Part shown: positions 47,240 through 58,900 of the stretch, one piece after another
How the letters are laid out: each line of letters opens with the position of its first letter
Position numbering within the stretch: the stretch's first letter is position 1
Assembly (NCBI GenBank): GCA_963966185.1
Contig: CAWZYM010000027.1
Location: forward strand, 139,501 to 203,500
Reading direction: 5' to 3'
Length of the DNA stretch: 64,000 nucleotides
DNA from: Rhabditoides inermis
Lineage: Eukaryota; Nematoda; Chromadorea; Rhabditida; Rhabditidae
Notes under the pieces: model-generated
The model's input: only the letters and a program-made list of their open reading frames with translations
Databases searched by the model: none
What the model was told of the DNA's origin: nothing
Made by a program: the position numbers and the translations under genes

Positions 47240-48358
47240 TTAGTATCCGGGAGCGAGACGAGCGGGAGGGCAGTGGTCGCAAGCTCCAGGGGCTCCGAGC
47301 TCTCCGGGGCCTCCGTTCGGTCCGGGCTGTCCGTTCTGTCCAGGCTGTCCGGGAGGTCCAGGCTGTCCCTGGGGTCCCTGCTGTCCGGGCTTTCCGTCGG
47401 GTCCAGGGCCACCGGGAGGTCCAGGGGGTCCAGGAGTTCCAGGGCGTCCGGGCGCTCCGGGGCGTCCAGGCGGACCGACCTCCGTCCTGTAGCCTCCGGG
47501 CTCTCCAGGAGGTCCGGGACGTCCAGACTGTCCGGGGTTTCCGGGAAGTCCCGGGTTTCCGCGCTGTCCCTGGTCTCCGGGCTTTCCATCCTCTCCAGGT
47601 CCTCCGGGAGGTCCGGGAGGTCCGTCGGGTCCGGGAGGTCCCTTGGGTCCGGGCTCTCCAGCGGGAGCCTCGCAGGGGCACTGGTTGGGGAAGAGCGAGG
47701 CGGGGTCGGGACCGGGAGGAGCAGGGGGTCCGGGGGGACCGATGGCTCCGGGCTCTCCGTCCATGCCGTCGGCTCCGTCCCTGCCGGGCTCTCCGGCGGG
47801 TCCGGGTGCTCCGCGGTGGCAGGTGCAGCATCCGCCGCCGCCTCCTCCGAAGCCCTGCACAGCCGCGTCTCTCTCGTACGGCTGGTCGCGCAGCTCCTGG
47901 TCGTGCAGGCGACGCTGCCAGAAGTCCGCAAGGGTGTCACGCTTCTCGATGCGCCTGCAAACAGGCATGATTATGATTATATTACCATTTCTCTCTCTCT
48001 CACTCTTTACTCCACATCCCTCTCCTCTTCCTGCACTCACCGATGAGCCATGACAATGCGTGCGAGCTTGTCGGTGTCCTTCTGTCCTCCGGTCTCGATA
48101 TCCAGCATCTCCTTCCACATATCGCGGGCGCGCGACTACAATACTCGAGTAAACAAACGAGTGAGCAGAGCGCACACACACCTGGCAGAACTCTAGGTCG
48201 AGGGCGACGCTGCTCTCGAGGGTCTGCACGTAGTGGAGGATCATGGGGAAGGTGATGAGACAGGAGGTGAGGGCGACGGTCGAGAAGACGACAGCGGCGA
48301 ACGCCACGGGCCGGAGGGACGGCTCTTCCTCCTCTAGGAGACGCTCCTTCTTGCCCAT
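47240..48358 (-). CDS. Nematode cuticle collagen, intact, 328 aa
   Basis: Exons on the minus strand: 48358-48182, 48135-48041 and 47954-47240. The N-terminus has a basic start and a hydrophobic signal-anchor ([20 protein letters not shown]). A non-collagenous region with a dibasic processing-type site (HRRIEKRD) follows, then a Gly-rich spacer and cysteine pair ([13 protein letters not shown]). Gly-X-Y block 1 runs to a Cys-containing interruption ([13 protein letters not shown]). The longer Gly-X-Y block 2 has a short break (GGYRTEVG), and the C-terminus contains CDHC and ends LAPGY. This order of anchor, homology boxes, Cys knots and interrupted triple helix is typical of nematode cuticle collagens of about 300 aa. 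The product would be secreted by hypodermis and cross-linked in cuticle. Confidence 0.95.
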   Translation of the reverse strand: MGKKERLLEEEEPSLRPVAFAAVVFSTVALTSCLITFPMILHYVQTLESSVALDLEFCQVCVRSAHSFVYSSIVVARPRYVEGDAGYRDRRTEGHRQARTHCHGSSVSAGRGEGCGVKSERERNGNIIIIMPVCRRIEKRDTLADFWQRRLHDQELRDQPYERDAAVQGFGGGGGGCCTCHRGAPGPAGEPGRDGADGMDGEPGAIGPPGPPAPPGPDPASLFPNQCPCEAPAGEPGPKGPPGPDGPPGPPGGPGEDGKPGDQGQRGNPGLPGNPGQSGRPGPPGEPGGYRTEVGPPGRPGAPGRPGTPGPPGPPGGPGPDGKPGQQGPQGQPGPPGQPGQNGQPGPNGGPGELGAPGACDHCPPARLAPGY

Positions 48359-49088
48359 GCTGAAACGGCGATCACGTCATCTCTCACACACATTCGCCCG
48401 TCGCTCACTCACTCACTCACTCACCTTTCTCAGATCACGGGACGGATGCACCTCCCCCTCCCTCTCATCCCTATATAGTCAGATCCCTAGCCCCGCCCCC
48501 GCAACCAGTCTCAGCGTTCCGCTGGCGCGACCGCCGCGCACCCTGCCCTCTCTTTCTTGCACTCTCTCGCTCTCTTTTTCGTCTGCCCTTCTAGGATCGC
48601 ACACTCTCTCGCGATACTCGTCTTCTCGGAAACGCTACCGTCACCAGTAGCCCTCTTTTTGCTGTTGATTCAGAGGTCTGAACGAGTCATCCCGTTCCAA
48701 TCGGGGACCACCATTACCCTTTCAAATCGAGACAGCAATCGCATAAATCATCTTATTATGCTGAGACATTTATAAAAGTACAAAAAGTGTATCGCAGAAT
48801 AGCAGATAGGGGAGGGGACAAAGGCACACGCGGGAAATATAAAAAATCTAGAAATCGATGTTCGAAAACCATATTTGAATAGAACAGAGAGAGAGAGCAT
48901 TATTGCAAACAGGGGCGAATCTAAAATAGACAAAAAGAGAGAAAACTCTGCATGGGGCATTCACAACCAGTGCAAAGCGGGGATCAATCAATCAAGCGAT
49001 ACACAATCCATCCATGTAACAATCAATGGGGCACTGTCAAGGGGTGCAACTGAACTCGCGAGAGATTCGTGTCTCCTTTCTCCTCCCT
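48359..49088. other. Spacer between the collagen start and the amphiphysin 3' end
   Basis: Collagen promoter plus amphiphysin 3' UTR. A TATA-like box (CTATATAG) lies at 48471-48478, about 115 bases before the collagen ATG. No coding exon seen. Confidence 0.5.
48471..48478 (-). promoter_or_regulatory. TATA-like box of the cuticle collagen
   Basis: CTATATAG is its own reverse complement and lies upstream of the minus-strand ATG at 48358. Confidence 0.4.
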
Positions 49089-49846
49089 CTACTCCTTCTT
49101 GTGGGTAAAGTTTTCGGGGAAGACTCCCTCGGTTCCGTCCGCCTTCCGACCCATCTGCCAGCCATCGTCCAGCTACATAACAAATCACATAGTACTCGCA
49201 GTTCACAATTCGTTCTGATCTGAGTGCTCACCTGATCAGCGTCGGACGAAGACAGCACCTGTATCTCCTCGTCGGGGCCGAAACTCAACTCGTCCGTGTC
49301 GACTGCCTTGTACTCGTGAGTCGACATCACCACGTATACAACCTGCAACCACACCTCTCCCTTCCTCCCTCTCCCTTCCGCGCCCACCTTCCTCTCCTCC
49401 TCCTTCTTCTTCTCGCCCTCTCCCTCCTCCTCGTCGTCGCTCTCATCGAATGGGTTGGTCGGATCGCGCACTCGCTTCTCCTTCTTCTTCGGATCTGCCT
49501 TAGGAGAATTGCGCGGCGCCGCAGCCAGCTTCTAAACACAGACATTGAACCATCAACACTACCGCAATAGAACAAACAATATATTGTAAACTACAAATAC
49601 CAAACACCACTACCAACACGACTCACCGGGTAGAGCTTGTTCTCAAATACCTCCTCCACTTCCTTCTCCTCCTCCTTGGCGGGAGTGGCAGCAGGAGTTG
49701 CGGCGGGAGAAGATGCGGGGATGGCGGCAGGGGTGGACACGACGCTGGGGTTGGTCGACGCGACAGAGTGCTTGTGCTGCGGCGGCGTCTGCGAGCCGTT
49801 CGACTGCGAGTCGCCCATCACAGGAGTCTGCACGACACAACATCAA

Positions 49847-49913
<67 letters not shown>

Positions 49914-50448
49914 ACTCGCCATACAGATACGTGTTGTGAGAGGGATGGAACTTACGTACCTCTGCCCTGCTGCCGGGGCTGGCAGACGCGGGCGGGGGTA
50001 TGGGAGTGGTGGCTCCTCCCTCGGGCCTGTCCACGCGAAGAGAGTCCATCGACTCGCCCAGGCGATCCAGCTGCGTCACCACCTGCTTGTTCAGCTGAAA
50101 CACCGTGTATCAGCCTCGTACCCCCCCCCCTCCCGGCCTCCCTCCTTTCCTCACACCCTCCCCCACCTTGCTGCTCTCCGTCTGGTGTGCCGAGTGCGAG
50201 TTGAACAGGCACTGCAGCGTGTCCACAGTGAATGTGATGCGCGAGTCAAACGTCGCCGGCAGAACCTAAACGATATCACAGTATGATACGAATCACGGCA
50301 GTAGTTCGTACCTCAAGGAGCTCCCTGTTGAGCTCCTTGTAGAGCTGCTCCGCCTGCTGCAGCTCCGTGAACGCCTTCGCCACCTTCGGATCCGTGTCAC
50401 CCTGCAGTCATCGATGAGCTACTCATATCTCCTCACCCCGTTCACTCG

Positions 50449-50491
<43 letters not shown>

Positions 50492-51946
50492 CACCCACTT
50501 TCTTGGAGCTGGCGCGCAGCGAGTTGTAGTTGTTCTTGGCGTGGTCATAGTCGACCAGCTTGCGACCACGCTTGTCCACCTGCGCATTAATACATAGAAT
50601 GATAACACAGACGACACTCTCTTACCTTCTTCTTCAGATCAGCAAACTGGGTGACGTACTGCTGAACGGACGCCGTCAGATCCTCGCACACCGTCTTCTC
50701 CAGCTCATCTGTCTGGATGTCGAGGCTCTGCAAGGCGTTCTCTCTCTCTCTCCCTCTTCCTCTCTATCTCCCTTTTCCTCCCCCCTCTCTCTCTCTGCCT
50801 CTACCCACCTGCGTGGCAGCCATGATGTGTTCCCTGTCGGGCCACTCAGGCTCGTACGCTTCGCGGATCGTCTCCCGCAGTGCCTTCTCCGCACCCGACA
50901 ACTGCTTCAGCGCTGCCGCGTACGCCTACAACGACAGTGTACATCTGCGGAATATGCAATCACACTGTACTTTGGTTCTTTAGTATTCTTCTACCCCTTT
51001 AGGTGAACGCAGTAAACACGGGAACACAATTGGCATGAAACGAAATATCGAATACAATGCGGATTCCGTGTCACGCCTTCCAACAGACGATACGACTACA
51101 AAGCGTCCCCTTTCCTGATCTCACGCCTCACGTGCCTATCAACTCACTTGCATCAACCATGCTCTCTGCTTGGATGACTCACACTCGTCATACAAGAATC
51201 GCACTAGTCTCTCGTCTCCTCGTCATAACAACTGTTGTCTTGTGACGCAGCGATGGCTGCGTTTCGAAATGTCTTCAATACATCATCAGTTCAACAATCA
51301 ATCCACCCCCGCAATCATAGTTACATTATAAGCACACATGGACATACCATATGAATCTTGTGTATACAGATAGTTGCGCACCAACAGAAACCCTACACCG
51401 CACACTAAACACTATACGTTCTGAATTTAAATTTTCGTCATTGTACGTGTACAAACATCTTTTAATTGAAAAAAAATTAAACGAAAACCAATCTGGGTTC
51501 ACCTTGAGATCCTTGTGAAGACGCTCGCATGCCTTGCTCTGCTTGTTGAGGTTGGCGACGTGGAAATCGAACGCATCATCTTGTGTCGCCTTCGCTTTGC
51601 CCAGACCCTCCAGCAACTGCAGCATGCATACACATGTAAACAACTCATGTAAAGGTAACGACCCACCTTCTCTTTGGTGCGGGCGGTCGCTTTCTTGATG
51701 TGTTTGTTGAAGAGATCACTCATCAAGGCAAACTGCAAATGAATAGAGCGATGCCAGGATTAGAACTCGCTCGCTCGGCCAGCCGACCGTCCTCACTCGT
51801 ATATCAAAGCGACAACATTTCCGAACAAAACATCCACTCAATCACTACCTCGAAAATGCTATCGATCGGAGTGACATGAAACGATCAAAAAACAATGTAA
51901 GAAATAAACGATCAGCGTAGAGTGGGCTAACCTGATTGTTCGACAT
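49089..51946 (-). CDS. amph-1: Amphiphysin/BIN1 N-BAR and SH3 protein (amph-1), 452 aa
   Basis: Membrane-curving adaptor of endocytosis and recycling. Thirteen minus-strand exons: 51946-51932, 51732-51667, 51616-51503, 50925-50809, 50727-50626, 50579-50499, 50401-50312, 50265-50167, 50094-49960, 49827-49627, 49531-49388, 49342-49232 and 49172-49089, all in phase. The five-codon first exon (MSNNQ) splices to FALMSDLFNKHIKKATARTK. The BAR domain follows, with REAYEPEWPDREHI and KRGRKLVDYDHAKNNYNSL closely matching mammalian amphiphysin. A Pro/Ser/Ala linker contains one NPF motif (DPTNPFDE) beside an acidic stretch, a possible EH-domain site. The C-terminal SH3 runs from STHEYKAVDTDELSF to DDGWQMGRKADGTEGVFPEN. 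C. elegans AMPH-1 has nearly this length. A long (AC)n lies in intron 49959-49828. Confidence 0.95.
49846..49913. repeat. (AC)n microsatellite
   Basis: Pure AC repeat of about 68 bases in an amphiphysin intron. It is the only long AC run in the window; all others are GA/CT. Confidence 0.95.
50448..50487. repeat. (CT)n tract in an amphiphysin intron
   Basis: Lies just after the donor of intron 50498-50402 in the gene's own sense, where it reads GA. Confidence 0.85.
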
Positions 51947-52769
51947 TTCAGTGGTAATTGCTTATCACCACACACACCGCGGCCTTGATCCAATGAGAAC
52001 AAGCGTCCAAGAGACGTGCAAACCAATTACAGAACGGACGGAAGAGATTAATGAAACAATCAGACTGCATGAATCGTCTGCCAAATCATTCCCAAGAACC
52101 ATTACATACTGCGAAAGATGCGCGGATGCGGCAAGTACTGAATCACGCTCATCATTTCAAGTGAAGAATGGGATTGTGTTGAATATGAAACACGTGAAAA
52201 TGCGCGAAATAAAACATAAATCCAACGACTTTTGTGTAGTAAAGAGAGCGCAACGGATCAATCATTGCACGCGAGTGAGAGAGATGACCATCTCACACAC
52301 TGCGTCTCTAACTATTGCTCGCGTTTCTATGCACGCCGACCACTCACTCCGCCTTTCACGCAAACCTAGAGTGCCAACTCTATCCCATGTGTTCAACAAC
52401 AAAGAAAAGATATTACTTGTGATATTCAACACATCAAGGACACATATTTGCAAATTTGTTCATTTTTATTTCTTTTTTTTAATGATTTTATCACAGAAGT
52501 CTCATAGAACAAAACTCTAAATCCAACAACACTTCGCCGAAATACCTGTGAGAGTGGGGACTGCTTACGGAGTGATAATACGTCTCATATACTAAAACGC
52601 AGACTCTCGAAGGTGACAAAATCGACGGCGAAAGATAGGGAGGACCTCGTAGAGAACAACACAAGATCATACAGAAATAAACAAGGAAACCAACTATACA
52701 TGAATTAAAGGAGGAATATAAAATGAGACCGTTTGTTGTATGTGTGATAATGGGGGCAGAGCGGACAGA
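51947..52769. other. Spacer upstream of amphiphysin and downstream of Enhancer of Polycomb
   Basis: Both flanking genes are on the minus strand. One open frame covers most of it but has no splice support, domain or codon pattern, so no gene is called. Confidence 0.5.
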
Positions 52770-55395
52770 CTACAGCGGGCCGCGAACGAGGGGCGGGCAG
52801 TGCGACACTATCAGCATGGGCCGAGGGCTTCCCGGCTTTGCTGCAGCGGGCACATCGCCTCGCGCTGCCTCTTCCTCTGACACAAGCATGCGCAGCGTGC
52901 TAGTCAGAGGCCAGTCGCCCGCAGCCCATTCCCCCGAAGAGTTCGACTCGGACGGAGAACCCGACGCCGACCGCCACGCCGCCTCGTCTACGCTACGCGT
53001 GCCGTTCTGAACATGGCTCATGAAACATCTTACGCAGCACAGGGACATGACACCATTCTACTGTCAGACGAATATTCACCTTCGGAAGAGGATCCTTGGA
53101 TTCCACTCTGCCCTGCAACACGTTTCCCGTCACATCACCGCTAAGAATATGAGGTGGTGGATCGTCGGCTTCAGGGGTCGGGCTCCGAGCAGATGCTAAC
53201 CACGCAGCTTCACGCTCTTCATCCGAGTCGCCTCCGAACATATGTCGCTGCGCAGGAGGGGGTGAGGGAGTCAGAAGTCGTTGCCGGAATTCGCTGAAAA
53301 CAGATAAATAAGACACCCAAAATCGAAAATAAAATAATAATAATCGAAAATAAAATGATAAATGAAATTAACTTACACGGACTGATCTTGCAGGAACTCT
53401 TCGTCAAAAGGATCCATGACAGGAACTCGAGGCACTTCTCGCATCCGATCAAATATGACGCGGCCGCCTCGACCGAGACGTCGCCGAGCGAATCCAATCG
53501 GATGCGGCTGACCGTCCATACCAACAAGAGTTGTTTTGAAAAACCGTCTTTCAGGAGGAAGTTGGGAGGTAGACGGTCTCTCATCATCACGGAAGGGAAG
53601 CGGTGCGCGATAAACACATCCACGTCGACGCTTGAAGGTGAATCGTCCATCCAAGTTGGAATCGGAAGAAGCGGCAACAGACTTGTCGACCTCAACGACT
53701 GGAGAAACACCAGTGAACACGGAAGGCGGCTGGTTCCACACCTCAGCGTTCTTCTTGAGCCAAGCCTGAAAACAAATGAATTAGCGACAACCCGACAACG
53801 ACAAAACCAGTTAAAAAATCAACTACCTTGCTCGGGACTTCTCGATCAATCTGTCCTGTACGCAGCTTCCTTCTCTTCTTAGCCTTCTTGACTTGTCCGT
53901 TGTCATCCTTGAGCGGCTGCTGTCCGTTGACGTGGTTCTTCTGCGGAAAGGTAAACTCTGGCCGCACTTTGGCGACGAACTGGTTGTAAAGAGTAGATCC
54001 GAAATCAGACAGCGCCATCCGCCTGGACAGAATATCAGCATCCAGATCCATCAGAGCCAGCTTGGTTTTCTCCCTCCTCTTAACCATGTCGAACAGAGTA
54101 ACAGTTTTCCGCAGATCGTGTCCTAGCTTCAGCACCTTCTCGTACGAATCCTCATCGTTCTTACGATTCTTCCTCGTCTGCATCTTCTCGGCTCTCCTTC
54201 GAAAGGCGACGTAGGGATTTACAGCACCCGCAGAATCCTTTCTACATTCGGTTCGCACCTTCGGTATTAAACCTCCGGTTCCACCTAGGCAGAGACGAGT
54301 GAATGCACTGCGCTTGGTAAGCCAATAATCGTAGACATCGTCGACGACAGACTCGTCCATAGAAGAAAGGCACGACCTAGCAGTCCCGGGGCGACAGATG
54401 TTGTTGTCGCTACTCTGTCCTTCCAATGTTTCCACGATCTTTTCCAGGTCTCTAGCAGAGATGTGCGGTCGTTGAGACAACCACGCTTCGTCTTCAGAAT
54501 CCATATCGTACTCCGGCTCTTCTTGGTCCATCGAGAGCCAGGCTGAATACAACGATGTAAGCTGTTAGTTGCACAACTGCCCATGGGAGTCAGAGTGACC
54601 ACACTTCCCAGCTATCATATATCAAGAAACACACCTTGAACCTTGATCAGCTGGTTCTTTGGTGGAGGAGGTTGACAGGGATATATGGAGTCGTATCGCG
54701 CATCGTCAATAGACTCGACCTTCGGAGTGGGAATAACGTGGTTCTCAACAGCGATGCCGGATGTACTAGCTTGCTGAGCCAGAATAGCATCTTGAAGATG
54801 AGACTCCTGAAAAATAAACCAATGATGCGGGTGAATGTTTAATGCAGTGAGAGAAGTGAGAAAAGAAAAGGGAGAGAGACAGCGCGCCCGTATACTACGC
54901 AGAGCATGCAACTAATCAATATGCGGCAGCGCGGGCGGGTAAATATAGAAATATCGATTTGATGTTTACGCACTACTATGTTACAACTAAAAGCTTGAAA
55001 TAATTGAATTTGGGAGTTTTGAAAAAATCGAGAAAAAGGCTAATTATGTGATGACGTCATCACTCTATGACAAGTTGGTACATCCCGAAAAAAAACAGTA
55101 GGATAATACCGAAAACCAGTAAACAGGTATGGAAGACACTACAAGATAATTGAAAGAAATGTTCAGAGACAACAGTAGAACAACACCAACTCAAGGCCAC
55201 ATCGATCAATAACAACACCATACTACAACGTACCATCTCCTCGTCCTTCTCCATGCCGGTGGGCATCTGAGCAACAGCACGGTTGATGGGAGCACATTCT
55301 GAGAGGTCCGGTAGATCATCAGCATAGTAGATAGTCATAGACTTGTTGGCGTCCAAGTGCCGCGCCCGGAACGACAGCTTGCTGGTGGCGGCCAT
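52770..55395 (-). CDS. epc-1: Enhancer of Polycomb (EPC1/2) NuA4/TIP60 subunit, 629 aa
   Basis: Scaffold subunit of the NuA4/TIP60 histone acetyltransferase. Six exons on the minus strand: 55395-55234, 54806-54635, 54542-53827, 53765-53377, 53293-53080 and 53006-52770, all in phase. The EPcA domain starts at once (SKLSFRARHLDANKSMTIYY, DDLPDLSECAPINRAVAQMP) and continues with PTPKVESIDDARYDSIYP, DMDSEDEAWLSQRP and DVYDYWLTKR...NPYVAFRRRAEKMQTRKNRK, all hallmarks of EPC proteins. The C-terminal half is basic then Pro/Ser-rich (RRRLGRGGRVIFDR; PSPPPAQRHMF). Last exon ends LVRGPL. The start is the first ATG in a clean open frame without a nearby acceptor. Confidence 0.95.
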
Positions 55396-55965
55396 TTTCG
55401 CTTACTCCCACGCTGTAACTACCCGAGACACGTCGAATCGGCGTGCCGCTTGAGCAGACAGACGTTGAAGAGGCAGGGAAGCTCATTCGCCGAACACCGG
55501 CGTCGTCATATGGGTTTCTGACGGACGCGGACGGACGGACACGCTTCGGGACGGGACAGCGGGTGGGGGCTCGCTCAATCTATCGACTGCTGCGCTGTCT
55601 AGCCCGCGCGCAGACGCGTAGGCACACACACAAACACACGGCCCCGCCGGTGGCGGGGTGTTCCGCGTCGCGTCTGCGTCGCGGTTGCTGTGTGTTTGTA
55701 ATCGTATCTGAAACGAATTGCATTCTGAATTTGAACGACGAAATTCAATAAATTATGTGAAATTAATGTAATATCGTTAGTTAATTTGATGTTGTAATGT
55801 TTTCTGAATGTTAATAACACTGTGCTGGCTACTTGTGCTGGTGTTCGAGTTTTGTTGTCGTTTTATACACATTTGTTCATTTTTCCCTTCATTATTCTCC
55901 GATTTCCTTTATCATATTTGACATTTTGTCGTTGGTTTCGATAAATACAGTAACAATTCAGAATT
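55396..55965. other. Divergent spacer between Enhancer of Polycomb and AAMP
   Basis: 570 bases with no supported exon. An acceptor-like AATTCAG lies six bases before the AAMP ATG. An open frame at 55443-55751 covers repetitive GC-rich sequence and was not accepted as a gene. Confidence 0.5.
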
Positions 55966-58900
55966 ATGGGAGATCATGATGAGGAAATGGGCGACTTCGA
56001 CCCAAACGAACAGTTGGTTTTGGACCAGGAGTTCTTGGATGAGAACGAGGTGCTGAAGGTGATTCCCCTGGATGAATACCTGGCTGGCAACACGGATCTT
56101 GGTCTGGACGACGACGCTGACGTCGATGACGACCAGCAGAGCACCTCGAAGTGAGTCAGATCAAAATTTACTGTTCTTATTTTTCCAGTTGCGATGGAAT
56201 GGAAGAGCGCGAGGAGATTAGGGACGACTCGGTCTGCGCTATTCAAGCTCATGAGAAGGTAATTATATAATTTGATTGCTACGTGTTATTGTTATGGTTG
56301 CAGGATTGTTTCTGTGTTGCCATCGCTGAAGAGAGGTGGCTTGTTAGTGGCGGAGAAGACGACGTTGCTTTCCTCTGGGATTTGAGTATTTCGCGTAAGT
56401 GTTCCTTTTCTCATGTTATTGTTATTGTTTGTTATGATAGTTTTTCAGAGGATCAGCCGCAAATGAAAATCCAACATGTCGATTCGGTTACGCAGGTTTC
56501 GTTCAACTCAACGAGTTCTCTTCTTGCCACAGCGGATATGTCTGGAAAGATCATCATCACTCAACTCAGCGATCTTCAAACTCGTGCAGAGGTGCATTCA
56601 TTTTCTCTTTGTTTTCGGGTTTCTTTGTTGTTATTATTGATGGGTTTCTCCCAGAAGCACCGTGCTGACCTTTGCCTCGGGCTTCGTTTGTCTCGCGCGT
56701 GCCCAGCGGGTGTTCTTAATGGCACTTCTGATTGACACCATTCATTCACAAATTTTCCCGCCAAATTCACGCCATAGGAGACTGAGACTGTACGAAGATA
56801 TAGGAATAAAAAACAGCACAAAACATCATACATGCATTCTTTTTCATCAAAACATGGTAATCACTAAGAAAAGATCAAAAATATACAATGTTCCATGTGT
56901 TCAGGTTGACGACTGTAGTGATCTGGAATGGATGTTTTGGCACAAAACGAGCGACATCCTTTTCGCAGGAGGCAAAGACGGAATGGTGTGGATGTGGCTC
57001 ATCTCTTCTACCGGAATCGCTCAATCCAAGGTGATACTTTATTATTTTGTTGAATATTAATTGTATCGGTTGTGTTTCTTTATTCTTTCATTCACTCCTT
57101 TCAGTTATTTTGATGACGAAACATAACAAGAGGGGGGGGGGTGATGTAGGTGTAGTGTGTAGGTTTGGTTTGCAGCGCAGAATCGTAAGTAGAGGGGGAG
57201 GGGCGAGAGGGGGAAGTGTACTTTCGCATTGACTGTGTTTACCATGTAGTGGGAAAGCCGCAGCGAAAGACTCGGTCGGGAAATGCGACGGGACGGCCCT
57301 CAGTGAGAGTGCATAAAATAGCGGAGAGTGTGTGAGAGTTAGAAACGCTCTTATGCGCATAAAGACATCTGCGCGGCAAGGGCGACAGCGACACACAACA
57401 CTATGCAAAGTGCAAACCACAGAAAAGACACGCAATTCTGGTTCTACGCTAAGCGATATTCGTAGGGTGTCTGATTGCGAGAGTGGTTATTACAAATATT
57501 ACAATCATATGTCGGATAGAAAGAACACGGATTTGTCTTAGGGTAATCCGAATCACAAGTGGCAGATATATCCACTAGCTCTGCGTAGGCAGTCTAGTCT
57601 AGAATATTTGGTGTATGAAGAATAATGTGGAGTGGAGGTGTTTGCAGGTCTACGCGGGAGGAAATGGAGTAGCGTGCACAACGGGCTGCCTTCTACCGGA
57701 TGGCCGCCGTCTGATGAGCGGATATGCCGACGGCACTGTCCGTCTCTGGCAGCTCAAAGATCAGACCAGCAGCCTCTTCACCGTGAGTTATGACGGAAGA
57801 AAAACTATTTATATTTTTTTGTAGGTAGATGCTCCGGTGTCTGCTCTGCACCACCACGTCACTGCTCCCATTTGCGCCGTTGGAACTGAGAAGGGAACCG
57901 TAATTTTGCTGAATACGGGCGGCGACACCCTCAAGCGACTCATCTCCTTTGTTCCCCTCATCGAGACCAAGCCCGACCCCGAGCAGGATGTGAGTTGTTT
58001 GCTTGTAATCGGTTCTTGTGTTCTCGAAGGAAGATTGGAAGACTATGGCACGACGATCATTTGTTCACATTCCAGTGATTGTTCAACGGCGTCTCGGCGT
58101 CTCACGCCTATTTTTGCAATAATGGGCTATGTGCTTGTGGACGGGAAAGAAAAACCTGCTGGTTTCTGCAGGCAGAGCTGCCAGTTACCCATTTATCGCT
58201 GCGATAAAGGGTACGGGAGGGGAATCATATCCACGACCCACCAAGTATAGCGAACTGCTTATCACGCGGCGCTCTCTTGTTCTTGTCTAGTTATTATTTT
58301 CTTCTTTTTTTAAAATAAGCTTAGCTAGGGTGATTCGTTTCTCTCTTTCCTCGTTCATGAAACGTATCAGCGCGCTGCGCGCTCGTTTTGTTGAATGAGA
58401 AGATTTGGCGCGCTGTCAGCAGCAGCGAGTCGATGCTATCTAGCAATTGCCCCCATCTGCGTCCTTGCGATACAAATGTCTTTGCATGTACTATGTACAC
58501 TCACTTTTGGCAATACTCTCTTCACCTTCAGTAGTGATAAATGCTTTATTGGGTTCGATTCTGATAATTACAAGATTACAGCGGACGATTAGAGATGAGT
58601 ATAACGGGAAATATAATCTGCTGAGGCCAAGCGAGAGAAAGCGAGCGCGATGGCTGAGGCTGAGGGTCAGTTGCCAAGCGCTCTCAGTGGCAGTAAAGGT
58701 AGATCAAAGATTAACCGCTCTATATAGAGTATGAGTTTGTGATATTGTAAATTGTATGTGAATTTATTACATATTGTTGTTTTGCATTGTTTGGTAATGA
58801 AAAGAGGTAGCGAACTAGAGCGGGGTAGTGTGTGCTAGCTGCTAGCCAAGTGTCTCGCTTCTCGCACTCTCGCGTCGCGCAAGCAAAGAAAGGACAAATA

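Noticed and set aside
47177..48046. + strand open frame with long Ser/Gly repeats
   Set aside because: Antisense shadow of the collagen Gly-X-Y region.
51745..51800. tRNA-like segment on the minus strand in amphiphysin intron 1 (GGCTGGCCGAGCG ... GAGTTCTAATCC)
   Set aside because: Only the D-arm and a degenerate box B resemble a tRNA. No cloverleaf could be drawn with confidence; at most a SINE remnant.
51936..52520. 194-codon + strand open frame in the amphiphysin/EPC spacer
   Set aside because: No domain, no splice or start context, and composition like non-coding AT-rich DNA. It overlaps amphiphysin exon 1 on the other strand.
55443..55751. Open frame upstream of AAMP
   Set aside because: Arg/Thr/His-rich translation of GC-rich repetitive DNA with no recognisable protein feature.
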